This document shows positions 53,271 to 62,726 of a stretch of DNA of 64,000 bases, piece by piece. The notes under the pieces were generated by a model that was given only the letters and a program-made list of their open reading frames with translations, did not search any database and was not told where the DNA came from. This DNA is from an uncultured Bacteroidales bacterium (lineage in GTDB: Bacteria; Bacteroidota; Bacteroidia; Bacteroidales; FEN-979). The stretch covers positions 124,001 through 188,000 of the forward strand of contig CAIRDP010000054.1 in assembly GCA_903877385.1 (NCBI GenBank), read 5' to 3'. How positions within the stretch are numbered: the first letter of the stretch is position 1; every line of letters starts with the position of its first letter. The position numbers and the translations under genes were made by a program.

Positions 53271-56200
53271 TTATCTTAATAAAATTAACGTTCCCATGGT
53301 TCCACCACTGCCTTTCACACCGGTATCGGAACCAGTCCACGGGGAATCGTCTACAAAGGTCGCCGTCGCTTTCCAGAAATAATTCCCCTGCGGCATCAGC
53401 TGACCATTAAAGGTCCCATCCCAACCTTCAAGCGGTGCACCGTTATTATCCAGTTTGTTTGATTCCCACATCAAATGCCCCCAGCTATCAAACACCGTGA
53501 TATTGTATGTCTTCAGATTCAGACCTACAGGTTTGAACAGCCTTACGGCCATGTTTCCGCTGTTTGGAGCAAATGCATTCGGAACAAAAAGCCCGCGGAA
53601 CAGGATCTTGTATTCATAATAAGATGTATCATTACATCCGAAGGTGTTGGTCGATATCAGCCTGATGGTATAAGTCCCATCTTCGGTATACGTGGCAACC
53701 GGATTGGTGTCGTTGCTGGATTTTCCGTTCCCGAAATCCCAGCTATAGGCCGTTGCTCCTGTAGTCTGGTTATTCAACTTGACTTTACCCACTGTTCCAT
53801 CGTAACCGTTGATAAGGGTAAAGGCAGCTACAGGGGTCACATGAACAGCGACTGTTGAATCAATCGTATCCTTGCATCCGAAGTGGTCCCTGACTATAAG
53901 GCGAACAAGGTAATTGCCCGGTGTTTTATACTTGAAACTCGGATCTTTAACCAGCGAAGAATCTTTCCCTGCGCCAGGGTCTCCAAAGTTCCAGTGCCAG
54001 AAACCAATAGTGGTATCGGCAATGGAGGAGGTATCCCTGAACATGGTAGGATCTCCGGAACAGGCTGCAATATATTTGAAACTGGCTACAGGCAAACCAT
54101 ATACCCTGAGTTGCTTGGTAAGAGAGTCCTTGCAACCAAACCTGTTCATAGTAACCAATTTCACGTTGAAGGTATCCCGGCTTGCATAGGTATGCTTCGG
54201 GTTGAAAATTAATGATGTGTCATTCCTGCCTGAAGATGGTTCACCAAATATCCATTTCCATGCCGAGACGGGCTCCCCGTTAGTGAGTGAGGTATCCGTG
54301 AAGACCGACTGCTGGTGCAGGCAAACATTCAAATCCGAGAACAAGGTTTGAGGGGTCGGGTGGATCACTACCAGCTGGGTCATACTGTCGGGTACGTTGA
54401 CCGAATTCACAACAGCGTTGATCCATAACTTCACATGGTATGTCCCTGCAATGGAATATATATGTTTAACATTGGTCACATACTGAGTATATGCCGTATC
54501 CTTTCCGTCATCCCATGTCCATTTCCACTGGCTTATCCTGTATACCGGGACAGATGTGTCGTGGAATGTCACCATATAATTCATACACCTCAGCGTATCC
54601 TGGAAAGTATAATTAGCCCTGATACACGGGAGCCGTGTTACATCCTGGGTTATGCTGTCGGTACACCCGTTTGAGTTGGTTATGATGAGTGTGACATTGT
54701 AATTACCTGTTGCGCTGTAAATATGCGAAGTATCGCCAGGGCCCGGTGATGGTATGACCAGGGGAGGCGTGCCATCTCCGAAACGCCATTCCCAGCTGGC
54801 AATTGTGCCGGTACCGTAATTGCTGGTCGTGTCGATGAAATGAAGCGTACTGTCACATTGGGGCGCCGTGTATTTAAAATGAGGTTTGGGCAAGGCAAAT
54901 ACCTGCACCGTTTTGAATATGCTGTCGACACAGTTGTCGGTGTTGAAGCATCTCAGTTTCACATAATACAATCCCGGGGCTGTAAATAAATGCGATGTAT
55001 TGAAGAGTGTTGAGTTGTTTGAAGGACCGGAGTTCGGGTCACCGAAGTCCCAGTTCGGAGAGTATAACGAATCGCCCTGGGCCAGGTCAACCGGGTGGAA
55101 ATGCATCGGGTAGCCGAAGCATACCGTATCGTGGGTGTAAGTGAAATGGAAGGCAGGTTTCACCCTTACACTATCCACTATTGTATCCATACAACCATTG
55201 CCATCGGTAACAATAAGCGTTACCGGGTAAATTGTATCATAAACAGTATACGTATAGGTCGGGTTTGCAACAGTAGAAGTTGCCCCGGCTTCGAATATCC
55301 ACAAACGGCTGGTAATGACTGTGCCGGATGCAGAAGACTGATCCTGGAAAGTAACCTGTCCTTTCGGGCAGAATTTACTCGAGTACTGGAATGCTGCACT
55401 GGGCTTCGGATGGACGAGTACCGACTGGCTTATCGAGTCCATACATCCGCTCAGGTTGGTTACAACTTCCTTGACAAGGAAGGTGCCGGAATTGGCATAT
55501 GCATGCTTCGGGTTCTGGACCGTTGCAGTGCCTCCATCACCAAAGTCCCATAACCATGCTACAAGCTGGCTGTTAGGTGCAGTAGAAAGATCGGTGAAAG
55601 AGGTTGAATCCTTCACACAGGCTGCGCTATACGAGAACAAGGCCACAGGTTTCGGGCTTACGTTGACCTGTTTTACTGTATCCTTGGTACAGTTATTTGT
55701 TGTTGTGACACTCAGAGTTACCATATAAGCCCCTGAAACCGAATAATTATGGGTCGGGTTCTGCAAAGTTGAAGTGTTAAGCGTACCGGATGAAGGATCG
55801 CCGAAGTTCCATAACCAGGCATTGATTGTTCCGCTCGACGAGGTCGAATTGTCGTGGAACTGCGTGGGGCTGGCCATGCAAGCGGTATCAAACGTGAACA
55901 ACGGCACCGGGGCTGCATTTACAGTGATCGGTTTTGTAAGTGTATCGGTGCAACCGGTCGCATTGGTAATCAATATGTTTACCGAGAATGTCCCGCCGGC
56001 AGAGAATGCATGCGTGGGATTTTTCAGGATCGAAGTGTTATTTGAACCGGTGGAAGGATCACCGAAATTCCATAACCAGGTGACAATAGGTGTTCCCCCG
56101 TTGGCCTGGGAAAGGTCGGTGAACTGATTCTCCATAGCCGCGCAGGCGCCTGGGGCATTCGTGAAGTTGGCAATGGGTTCAAAAGCAACAGGAACCGGGA

Positions 56201-59200
56201 TCATGATATTGTTCTTGCAACTGTCGGTTGTCGTGATGGCCAGGTTCACGTTGAAAGTACCTCCGTTCGGGAATTTATGTTTAATGTTCGGTGTGGCAGG
56301 GAAAACAATATGAACATCGGCTGAACCATCTCCGAAAGACCAGTACCAGTCATGGATACTGCCGTGGGCTGTGGTCGAAAGATTGGTGAATTGTACCGAG
56401 TCGCTCGCACAGGTTTGTGATGTAAAACTGAACTGGGCCGTAGGCTGTCCGTAAACCTGGACTGTTTTGGTTACTGTGCCATGACATCCCCCGGCTGTTG
56501 TAACTACAAGCACCACATTATAGATCCCTGCATTGGGATAAGTATAGGTAGGATTCTGGTTGGTTGCCGTACTCCCGTCGCCAAAGCTCCATGCCCAGCT
56601 CACAATGGGTCCGCCTGTTGAATTATCGGTGAATGTTGTAGCATTGCCCTGGCAGGCGCTTGTTGCTGTGAAGCTTGCTGTAGGATTTGCAGCAATAACC
56701 ACCGTGGCGCTGCTGTCTTTATAACATCCGCTTGCATTGGTAACTTTCAGATGAACAGTAAAGGAGCCGGCAGCTGAAAAACTATGAGTCGGGTTTTCCT
56801 GTGAAGAAATATTATTTCCGCCTGATCCGGGATCACCGAAGGTCCATGCCCAGGTAGTGATCTGCCCTCCCCCGTTCTGCTGGGAATTATCATAGAAATT
56901 AACCAATGATAAAACGCAGAGACCAGATGTTGACCAGCTGAATCCTGAGATTGGGTTATACTGAATCTGCACAGGAATAGTGGCAGAGTTTGTACAGCCG
57001 TCGGAAGTGGTAATTGTAAGTATTACCTGGTAAGGTCCTCCGGAAGTATAAACATGCGAAACACTTGGTCCTGGTGCTGTTTGTGTATTGCCATCTCCAA
57101 AATCCCAGGCCCTGGTGGTAACATAACCATGAGATGTTGTCGAGATGTCGGTAAAGGTAACCGAACTGCCGGCGCAGGTGGGAGAGGTATAGCTGAACAT
57201 GACATTGGGCTTGGTCCATACCTGCACCTGCTTGGTTACAGTATTTACACATCCGTTGGAAGTTGTCACAACGAGTGTCACAGGGAATGTCCCTCCCGAG
57301 GAATAAGTGTATGTAGGATTCTGAGCCAATGAATTGCCACCGTCGCCAAAAGTCCAGGCCCATGCAACAATTGTACCTGCAGTTGATGTTGAAATGTCGG
57401 TAAACGTTGTAACGTTCCCCTGGCAGGCATTGGTTGCCGTGAAATTGGCCACAGGATTTGCGAAAATAGTAACCTGCATCGAGTCTCTTCCAACACAACC
57501 ATCGGCATTGGAAACAGACATGTGAACCCAGTAAGTCCCCGGGCCGCTGAAATTATGGACCGGGTTCTCCTGGGCTGAACCGTTGTTGCCACCCGAGCTG
57601 GGGTCGCCAAAGGTCCAGGTCCATTGAGTGAGGGCTCCTCCCCCGTTAGGTTGGGAGAGGTCGTTGAACTGAACAGGGGAAAGTGAACAAAGTGAGTTGG
57701 TCACGGAAAAGTCTGCAATGGGGGCAAACTGTATGTTTACCGGGATTGTCGTTGTTCCTGTACAGGAGTCGGAAGTCTTTACGGTAAGAATAACACTATA
57801 CGGTCCTCCGTTTACATACTGATGAACAATGGAAGCAGAAGTGGTATATCCGAATATGCCGTCACCGAAATTCCATATTCTTCTTACAATATAGCCATGG
57901 CCTGTAGTCGACATATCTGTAAAGGTCACGTTATTGCCGGCACAGGTTGGGGAAGTAAAGCTGAAAGCAGTGACAGGAGTAGGATAAACTTCCACCGGGA
58001 TTGTTATATTATCGGTGCAGCCATTTGAATTTGTAACGGTCAGTTTCACATAATGTATCCCTGATGTGCTAAAAAGCCATGAGGGGTTCTGAATATTGTC
58101 CGTTCCTCCGTCACCAAAATCCCAGGCCCAGGTAACGATAGTGCCGGTGGGAGATGTTGATGCATCTGTAAATACCGTGAGGTTTCCCAGGCAGCTGTTT
58201 GCAGCGGAAAATGCAGCTACAGGTTTAGGATTGATAGTTACATCAATCGTCTTTGGGGAAGAACATCCGTTGGCATTGGTAACGGTAAGGGTAACATGGT
58301 GAACACCGGTGCTTGTAAAGCTGTGGGTCGGATTCTTAAGAGGGGAAGTGTTGTTAGGACCTGAACCCGGGTCATCAAAGTTCCATGCCCACTGGGTGAT
58401 GGTGCCGCCCCCGTTGGTCTGGGAATTATCATAAAAATTAAGGGCCTGGTTTAAACAGCCTATGCCGATATAGGTAAAATCGGCAAGAGGTGCAGGTATG
58501 CCCGTAACAATCTTGGTAATCGAATCAACACATCCGTCGGATGTGGTTGCGATGAGTGTGACGGGATGAGAAAGCTGGACATCGAGGAACGTATGGACAA
58601 CCACCGGCCCGGTTTGATTGGGAGTTCCGTCATTGAATTCCCAGACCCAGCTGTTGATAAAGCTGGTAAATCCTGCCGGCACATAGGCCTGGCTTGTAAA
58701 AGTAACCTGGGCATGCTGGCAGAAAGGTGTGGTTTGTATAAAATCAACAACAGGTTTCGGATTAACGATTACTGTTTTGGTTATGGTATTCGTACAACCA
58801 TTTGAGTTAACCACGACCAGTGTAACCGGATGTAATCCTGCTGTTAAAAACAGATGCTGGGGGTTCTGCAATGGGGAACCTCCCGTTCCGTCGCCAAAAT
58901 CCCATGCCCATGAAAGAATGCCCGGGGAATTGGGATTGGTGGCATCTGTAAACAAAGTATTATTTCCAAGACATGGAGTGGTGAAAGTAAAATCAGGCGC
59001 CGGCAATGCATTAACCGTGATGGTTTTTATAATTGTGTCGGTACAGCTGCTGGTATTGGTAACAACGAGGGTGACTGTTTTATTTCCTGAAGTATTGTAA
59101 ATATGGAAAGGATTCTGTGCATGGTCGATGTTACTCCCTCCCGAGGCAGGGTCTCCAAAGTTCCATGACCAGGTCATAAGGTTACCTCCGCCGTTGGTTT

Positions 59201-62144
59201 GCGAAAGATCGGTGAAATGCACCGACTGAGGTGAAACACAGGAATAACTTCCTGCCGTTACCTGGAAATCGGCCACAGGTGCAGCAATCTGGGTTACATT
59301 GATCGTTTTGGTTTGTGAACAGCCCCGGTTCGTAGTAACCGTAAGGATCACATTCCAGCCTGTGGCGCTGTAGACCGAATATACGTGCGATGGATTTTGT
59401 ATGGTGGAATGAGGCATTGTACCGTCGCCGAAATCCCAGTCCCAGGCCACGATAATATCATTGTATGGCAAAGGAACAACCGAAAGATCCGTAAACTGTA
59501 TGGCAGTACCGAAACAGCTGGGTGATGTGAAGCTGAAATTAGCAATTGGCTGGGGAATTATGCTCACCACATGCTGAATTGATTTTGTACAGCCGCTGGT
59601 ATCAGTAAGTGTAAGTGTAACCGTATAATTTCCGACCGAAAGATAAAGTTTGGATACGCTTCCCGGGTTGGTAGAATTGGTGCCGTCGCCGAAGTCCCAT
59701 AACCAGGTATAATTGGCAGGGGGCAGGGTAACAGCATCCGTTGTAAAGTTCACTGTCTGGTTAAGGCATACGTTATTATTGTATGAGAACTGAACAGGAA
59801 TGGGGGTGTTGATGGTTACCGGGATGGTTACAACAGGGCTTGGACAATTTTCAAGGTTTTCCCATGATTGCAAAGTAACATTAAAGGTCGTTTTGTTAGT
59901 GATAAAAGTGTGCGTAGGGTTTTGCAGGTTTGAAGTATTTGACGGTCCCGAACCGGGGTCGTCGAAGTTCCATGACCATTGGTAGATCGTTCCCGGGGGA
60001 GTTGTGTTGGCGTAGGATTCATCCTGGAAATAAACAGTCTGCCCATCGCAGGCCTGTCCCTGGTGCAGGTGGGCGGGATCGCTGAACCATATAAAATTGG
60101 CAGTGGGAGCGTCATAAATCGTAATCCACAAACCGAAAGTTGCTTCAAGCGGGGTTCCCTGGTTCAATATCCTTTGCACATAAAAAGGACCCGGTGTAGT
60201 ATAAGTATGTGTTGGTGAGGCCGGTACATTGGGGGCAACGAAATGCTGAACTGGTGAACCGTCGCCAAAATCCCAGTCTTCGGTAGTGATGAGACCGCCC
60301 GGGGGACAGGGAACGAAAAGAACAGCTACGTTCTGGCACTGGTTCGGGGGATTTGCAGTAAAGCAGGGCGCAGGGGGTGAGCCCAACATAATGCTGTGAG
60401 TAACGGTATTGGAACATCCTGTTACCATGTCGGTGGCCGTGCAGATGATATTGTACAGGCCCGGTCCCGGGTAATTATGGGTTATGGGGGATCCGTAACC
60501 GCTCTGTCCGTCGCCGAACTGCCAGTTCACGTTGTTCCCTACATTCTGGCTTGCATTGACCTGGGCAGTAAAAGTCTGCTCATAGGAGGTAGCCCCCTGT
60601 GCCGAGGTAAAATCAATATCAGGATGGGGACTTACAACAAGCGGGTTAGTTGTCAGTGTCTTGGTATTGGCACATCCGCTCAGGTTGGTAACCGTTAGCG
60701 ATATATGATAGGTTCCGGGTCCTGAGAAAAGATGGGATGGGTTAGGATCGCTTGAAGTATTGTTTGCAGAAGTGGGATCATCGAAAGTCCATAAATATGT
60801 ACCAATTGCACTGCCTGTAAGCGGGGAACTCTTATCGGTAAACTGAACAATATCCCCTGTACAGATAACTGTGGGATACGAAAAATCAGCCTGGGGAGAA
60901 GGAGCTGCCTGAACCGGTACCTGGACGGATGTAGCCTGGCAACCATTGGTATTCATTACTCTCAGTGTCACATTGTGTGAATTGAGGTCGGTAAATGTAT
61001 GGGTGAGGGGGCTTGGAGGAGGGTTGGTCCCTGCAATGTAATGATCAGTGGATCCGTCACCCCATGTCCACCACCAGTCGCTCATCGTTCCTGTATTGGC
61101 CAGGGACTGGTCGGTAAATGTGGTAGGTTCGTTTACGCAGGCCTGGGCATATATAAAGCCTGCAGAAGGAACGGTGTTGCCTACAAGGAGTGAGGATGTT
61201 GTTGTATTGGTGCAGTTGATGGTGTTGGTAACTGTAAGGCTTATAGTGTAGGTACCAGGAGATAAAAAGGTGTAGTTTGCCGTCATGGCACAGGGAATCG
61301 TCAACCCGTCGCCAGTATGTATGGTTGTATCAAGACCACCGCTGCTGTTGTATATCTTCCAGTCGCAGTATTTTATTTTGATGGTATTGTCAGGATTGCT
61401 TGGAGGCTTTGCCTGACTACCCGTACCTGAGAAAGTATACGAGTTGTACAAACAGTTTGGTATAGGTGCCGTGATGGAAGTTATATCGGCTGCGGGTTTG
61501 AATTTATCGGGATCCACATATACATAATCGATAAGCGAATCTTTCTGACCTGCGGGATTCTGAATGATCAGGGTTACAGGGAAAGTATGAGGCGGAAGAT
61601 AAGCCCCGGTAATCGGAAAAGTATGCTGTTGGGCCTGTGTGCCAATCTGATATCCGGCACCGTCGCCAAAATTCCATGTATAGGTAACCGTGGGGTCGTT
61701 CGGGTGAGTCGAAACATTAGGGTCGGCCGTAAAGTTGACAATGTTATAATAACATCCGCCCGTGGGATCGAACTGGTAGTAAAAATATGCGTGCAATAAT
61801 GGCTGTAATGTAACGGTCTTCTGTGCCGTAACCCCGGTACAGCCGGCTACTGTTGTATTTACTTCAGTAACCGAAAGCAATGCTGTTGTCGGGGTGCCAC
61901 CCCAAACAATCGTAACCTGGTTCGAGGTGTTTGAACCTGAAATTGTCCCGCTTCCTGCAACAGTCCAGAGGTAGGTATGGCTGGGTATTGCATTGGTGAG
62001 ATAAGTCACGGTTTGCCCCGCCCTGACTACATCAGGGCCTATTACAACCGGTTGTGTGTCTGGACATGTTTGAGCAAGAAGTGAGGCATGACAGAGTAGC
62101 AGGAACCCGGAAATAAAAATAAGGCGCAACGTTAAATTCCGCAT
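53271..62144 (-). CDS. Giant PKD-repeat surface protein with T9SS type B (CHU_C) sorting domain
   Basis: A 2957-residue exported protein with signal peptide MRNLTLRLIFISGFLLLCHA followed by SLLAQ. It consists almost wholly of about 31 PKD (polycystic kidney disease-like Ig) modules of about 85-90 residues. Each is marked by a W-x-[FW]-[GD]-D core (e.g. ITQWAWNFDDPGSG, IVTWAWDFGDGG) and paired C-S/NGC residues near the end. Modules 7-21 form five copies of a three-module super-repeat. The last about 110 residues (LFVPNAFAPNSGNMAVRLF ... GWDGTFNGQLMPQGNYFWKA) are a gliding-motility/T9SS type B C-terminal domain. Such proteins are surface adhesins or stalks. Transcribed with the downstream PorP/SprF gene. 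Confidence 0.93.
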   Translation of the reverse strand: MRNLTLRLIFISGFLLLCHASLLAQTCPDTQPVVIGPDVVRAGQTVTYLTNAIPSHTYLWTVAGSGTISGSNTSNQVTIVWGGTPTTALLSVTEVNTTVAGCTGVTAQKTVTLQPLLHAYFYYQFDPTGGCYYNIVNFTADPNVSTHPNDPTVTYTWNFGDGAGYQIGTQAQQHTFPITGAYLPPHTFPVTLIIQNPAGQKDSLIDYVYVDPDKFKPAADITSITAPIPNCLYNSYTFSGTGSQAKPPSNPDNTIKIKYCDWKIYNSSGGLDTTIHTGDGLTIPCAMTANYTFLSPGTYTISLTVTNTINCTNTTTSSLLVGNTVPSAGFIYAQACVNEPTTFTDQSLANTGTMSDWWWTWGDGSTDHYIAGTNPPPSPLTHTFTDLNSHNVTLRVMNTNGCQATSVQVPVQAAPSPQADFSYPTVICTGDIVQFTDKSSPLTGSAIGTYLWTFDDPTSANNTSSDPNPSHLFSGPGTYHISLTVTNLSGCANTKTLTTNPLVVSPHPDIDFTSAQGATSYEQTFTAQVNASQNVGNNVNWQFGDGQSGYGSPITHNYPGPGLYNIICTATDMVTGCSNTVTHSIMLGSPPAPCFTANPPNQCQNVAVLFVPCPPGGLITTEDWDFGDGSPVQHFVAPNVPASPTHTYTTPGPFYVQRILNQGTPLEATFGLWITIYDAPTANFIWFSDPAHLHQGQACDGQTVYFQDESYANTTPPGTIYQWSWNFDDPGSGPSNTSNLQNPTHTFITNKTTFNVTLQSWENLENCPSPVVTIPVTINTPIPVQFSYNNNVCLNQTVNFTTDAVTLPPANYTWLWDFGDGTNSTNPGSVSKLYLSVGNYTVTLTLTDTSGCTKSIQHVVSIIPQPIANFSFTSPSCFGTAIQFTDLSVVPLPYNDIIVAWDWDFGDGTMPHSTIQNPSHVYSVYSATGWNVILTVTTNRGCSQTKTINVTQIAAPVADFQVTAGSYSCVSPQSVHFTDLSQTNGGGNLMTWSWNFGDPASGGSNIDHAQNPFHIYNTSGNKTVTLVVTNTSSCTDTIIKTITVNALPAPDFTFTTPCLGNNTLFTDATNPNSPGILSWAWDFGDGTGGSPLQNPQHLFLTAGLHPVTLVVVNSNGCTNTITKTVIVNPKPVVDFIQTTPFCQHAQVTFTSQAYVPAGFTSFINSWVWEFNDGTPNQTGPVVVHTFLDVQLSHPVTLIATTSDGCVDSITKIVTGIPAPLADFTYIGIGCLNQALNFYDNSQTNGGGTITQWAWNFDDPGSGPNNTSPLKNPTHSFTSTGVHHVTLTVTNANGCSSPKTIDVTINPKPVAAFSAANSCLGNLTVFTDASTSPTGTIVTWAWDFGDGGTDNIQNPSWLFSTSGIHYVKLTVTNSNGCTDNITIPVEVYPTPVTAFSFTSPTCAGNNVTFTDMSTTGHGYIVRRIWNFGDGIFGYTTSASIVHQYVNGGPYSVILTVKTSDSCTGTTTIPVNIQFAPIADFSVTNSLCSLSPVQFNDLSQPNGGGALTQWTWTFGDPSSGGNNGSAQENPVHNFSGPGTYWVHMSVSNADGCVGRDSMQVTIFANPVANFTATNACQGNVTTFTDISTSTAGTIVAWAWTFGDGGNSLAQNPTYTYSSGGTFPVTLVVTTSNGCVNTVTKQVQVWTKPNVMFSYTSPTCAGSSVTFTDISTTSHGYVTTRAWDFGDGNTQTAPGPSVSHVYTSGGPYQVILTITTSDGCTNSATIPVQIQYNPISGFSWSTSGLCVLSLVNFYDNSQQNGGGQITTWAWTFGDPGSGGNNISSQENPTHSFSAAGSFTVHLKVTNASGCYKDSSATVVIAANPTASFTATSACQGNATTFTDNSTGGPIVSWAWSFGDGSTATNQNPTYTYPNAGIYNVVLVVTTAGGCHGTVTKTVQVYGQPTAQFSFTSQTCASDSVQFTNLSTTAHGSIHDWYWSFGDGSADVHIVFPATPNIKHKFPNGGTFNVNLAITTTDSCKNNIMIPVPVAFEPIANFTNAPGACAAMENQFTDLSQANGGTPIVTWLWNFGDPSTGSNNTSILKNPTHAFSAGGTFSVNILITNATGCTDTLTKPITVNAAPVPLFTFDTACMASPTQFHDNSTSSSGTINAWLWNFGDPSSGTLNTSTLQNPTHNYSVSGAYMVTLSVTTTNNCTKDTVKQVNVSPKPVALFSYSAACVKDSTSFTDLSTAPNSQLVAWLWDFGDGGTATVQNPKHAYANSGTFLVKEVVTNLSGCMDSISQSVLVHPKPSAAFQYSSKFCPKGQVTFQDQSSASGTVITSRLWIFEAGATSTVANPTYTYTVYDTIYPVTLIVTDGNGCMDTIVDSVRVKPAFHFTYTHDTVCFGYPMHFHPVDLAQGDSLYSPNWDFGDPNSGPSNNSTLFNTSHLFTAPGLYYVKLRCFNTDNCVDSIFKTVQVFALPKPHFKYTAPQCDSTLHFIDTTSNYGTGTIASWEWRFGDGTPPLVIPSPGPGDTSHIYSATGNYNVTLIITNSNGCTDSITQDVTRLPCIRANYTFQDTLRCMNYMVTFHDTSVPVYRISQWKWTWDDGKDTAYTQYVTNVKHIYSIAGTYHVKLWINAVVNSVNVPDSMTQLVVIHPTPQTLFSDLNVCLHQQSVFTDTSLTNGEPVSAWKWIFGEPSSGRNDTSLIFNPKHTYASRDTFNVKLVTMNRFGCKDSLTKQLRVYGLPVASFKYIAACSGDPTMFRDTSSIADTTIGFWHWNFGDPGAGKDSSLVKDPSFKYKTPGNYLVRLIVRDHFGCKDTIDSTVAVHVTPVAAFTLINGYDGTVGKVKLNNQTTGATAYSWDFGNGKSSNDTNPVATYTEDGTYTIRLISTNTFGCNDTSYYEYKILFRGLFVPNAFAPNSGNMAVRLFKPVGLNLKTYNITVFDSWGHLMWESNKLDNNGAPLEGWDGTFNGQLMPQGNYFWKATATFVDDSPWTGSDTGVKGSGGTMGTLILLR
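56170..60085 (-). repeat. Five tandem copies of a three-PKD-module unit (ABC x5)
   Basis: The equivalent F-x-[GD]-D-P codons of the A modules occur at about 59972, 59165, 58385, 57617 and 56846, with another A-type at 56072. The spacings are 807, 780, 768, 771 and 774 bp, all multiples of 3 (256-269 residues). Type A has FGDPxSGGxN...ENP; type B has CxGNxTxFTDxST...WAWxFGDGG; type C has SPTCAGxSVTFTDxSTTxHGY. Confidence 0.8.
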
Positions 62145-62337
62145 AGGGTTAGGATTAGAAGACGTTTACAATAATTAACTTATAATTGATTTAGATGACA
62201 ATGTTTGCAGTTGTATGGTTGCCTGAAATTGATATTTTTTCAGATTCTACAAATTTAAAACTTATTTTTAATTTTTAATGCTTTCCCGTACAACCCTAAC
62301 AAATTAATTCTGTCTGTTAATATAATCGGCTGTCATT

Positions 62338-62371
62338 TTGATATTAATTAATTCCTTGTAAATTTGCAAGG
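62338..62371 (+). promoter_or_regulatory. Promoter with overlapping palindrome before the small lipoprotein gene
   Basis: TTG (62338-62340), an 18-bp spacer, then TAAATTTGC (62359-62367), 18 bp before the ATG. The -7 box lies inside the near-perfect palindrome CCTTGTAAATTTGCAAGG (62354-62371), which could be an operator. The rest of the 241-bp gap (62145-62385) is A/T-rich; TAAATTTG on the minus strand (62257-62250) may be the -7 box of the PKD gene. Confidence 0.6.
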
Positions 62372-62385
62372 CGAAGATTTTCACT

Positions 62386-62724
62386 ATGAAAAAAAACCTC
62401 CTGATCCTGGCCGCACTGATATTTAGTTCAGTGTTTGTTTCAACGTCCTGTAAAAAGAGCTCAAGTTCATTGCCCTGCGATGGTGTCGGGACTATCTGCT
62501 TTGAAAATAAAAGAGATTCCCTGCTTGTTATTACCATAGTTCAAAGCCATGTTACCCTCAACCTTCAGCATGATAATATTATGTGCCAGGGGTTTTCGGG
62601 CGGAACCACTTATACGATCAAATACTCAGGCCCTGCCTATACTTCCAACCTTAAAGATACAACAATACTTGTTCAGAACTGCGATAACAAGATCATCATT
62701 ATCCAGCCTCCGGTAAAAAAATAG
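62386..62724 (+). CDS. Small lipoprotein of unknown function
   Basis: A 112-residue lipoprotein. The signal sequence ends FVSTSC with lipidated Cys at residue 22, followed by KKSSSS, a Ser-rich tether. The rest (ICFENKRDSLLVITIVQSHV, TYTIKYSGPAYTSNLKDTTI, NCDNKIIIIQPPVKK) is beta-rich and has three further Cys residues. It resembles no family I recognise. It has its own promoter and is convergent with the last gene, with only 2 bp between the two stop codons. Confidence 0.8.
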   Translation: MKKNLLILAALIFSSVFVSTSCKKSSSSLPCDGVGTICFENKRDSLLVITIVQSHVTLNLQHDNIMCQGFSGGTTYTIKYSGPAYTSNLKDTTILVQNCDNKIIIIQPPVKK

Positions 62725-62726
62725 CG

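Noticed and set aside
56956-57498. 180-residue minus-strand frame inside the PKD gene
   Set aside because: Another frame of the repeated PKD DNA; the Cys/Trp-rich product is a by-product of the repeat codons.
53271-62144. PKD super-repeats as an assembly artefact
   Set aside because: The copies differ clearly in sequence and the frame is kept over 2957 codons, so true repeats are more likely, although exact copy number should be verified with long reads.
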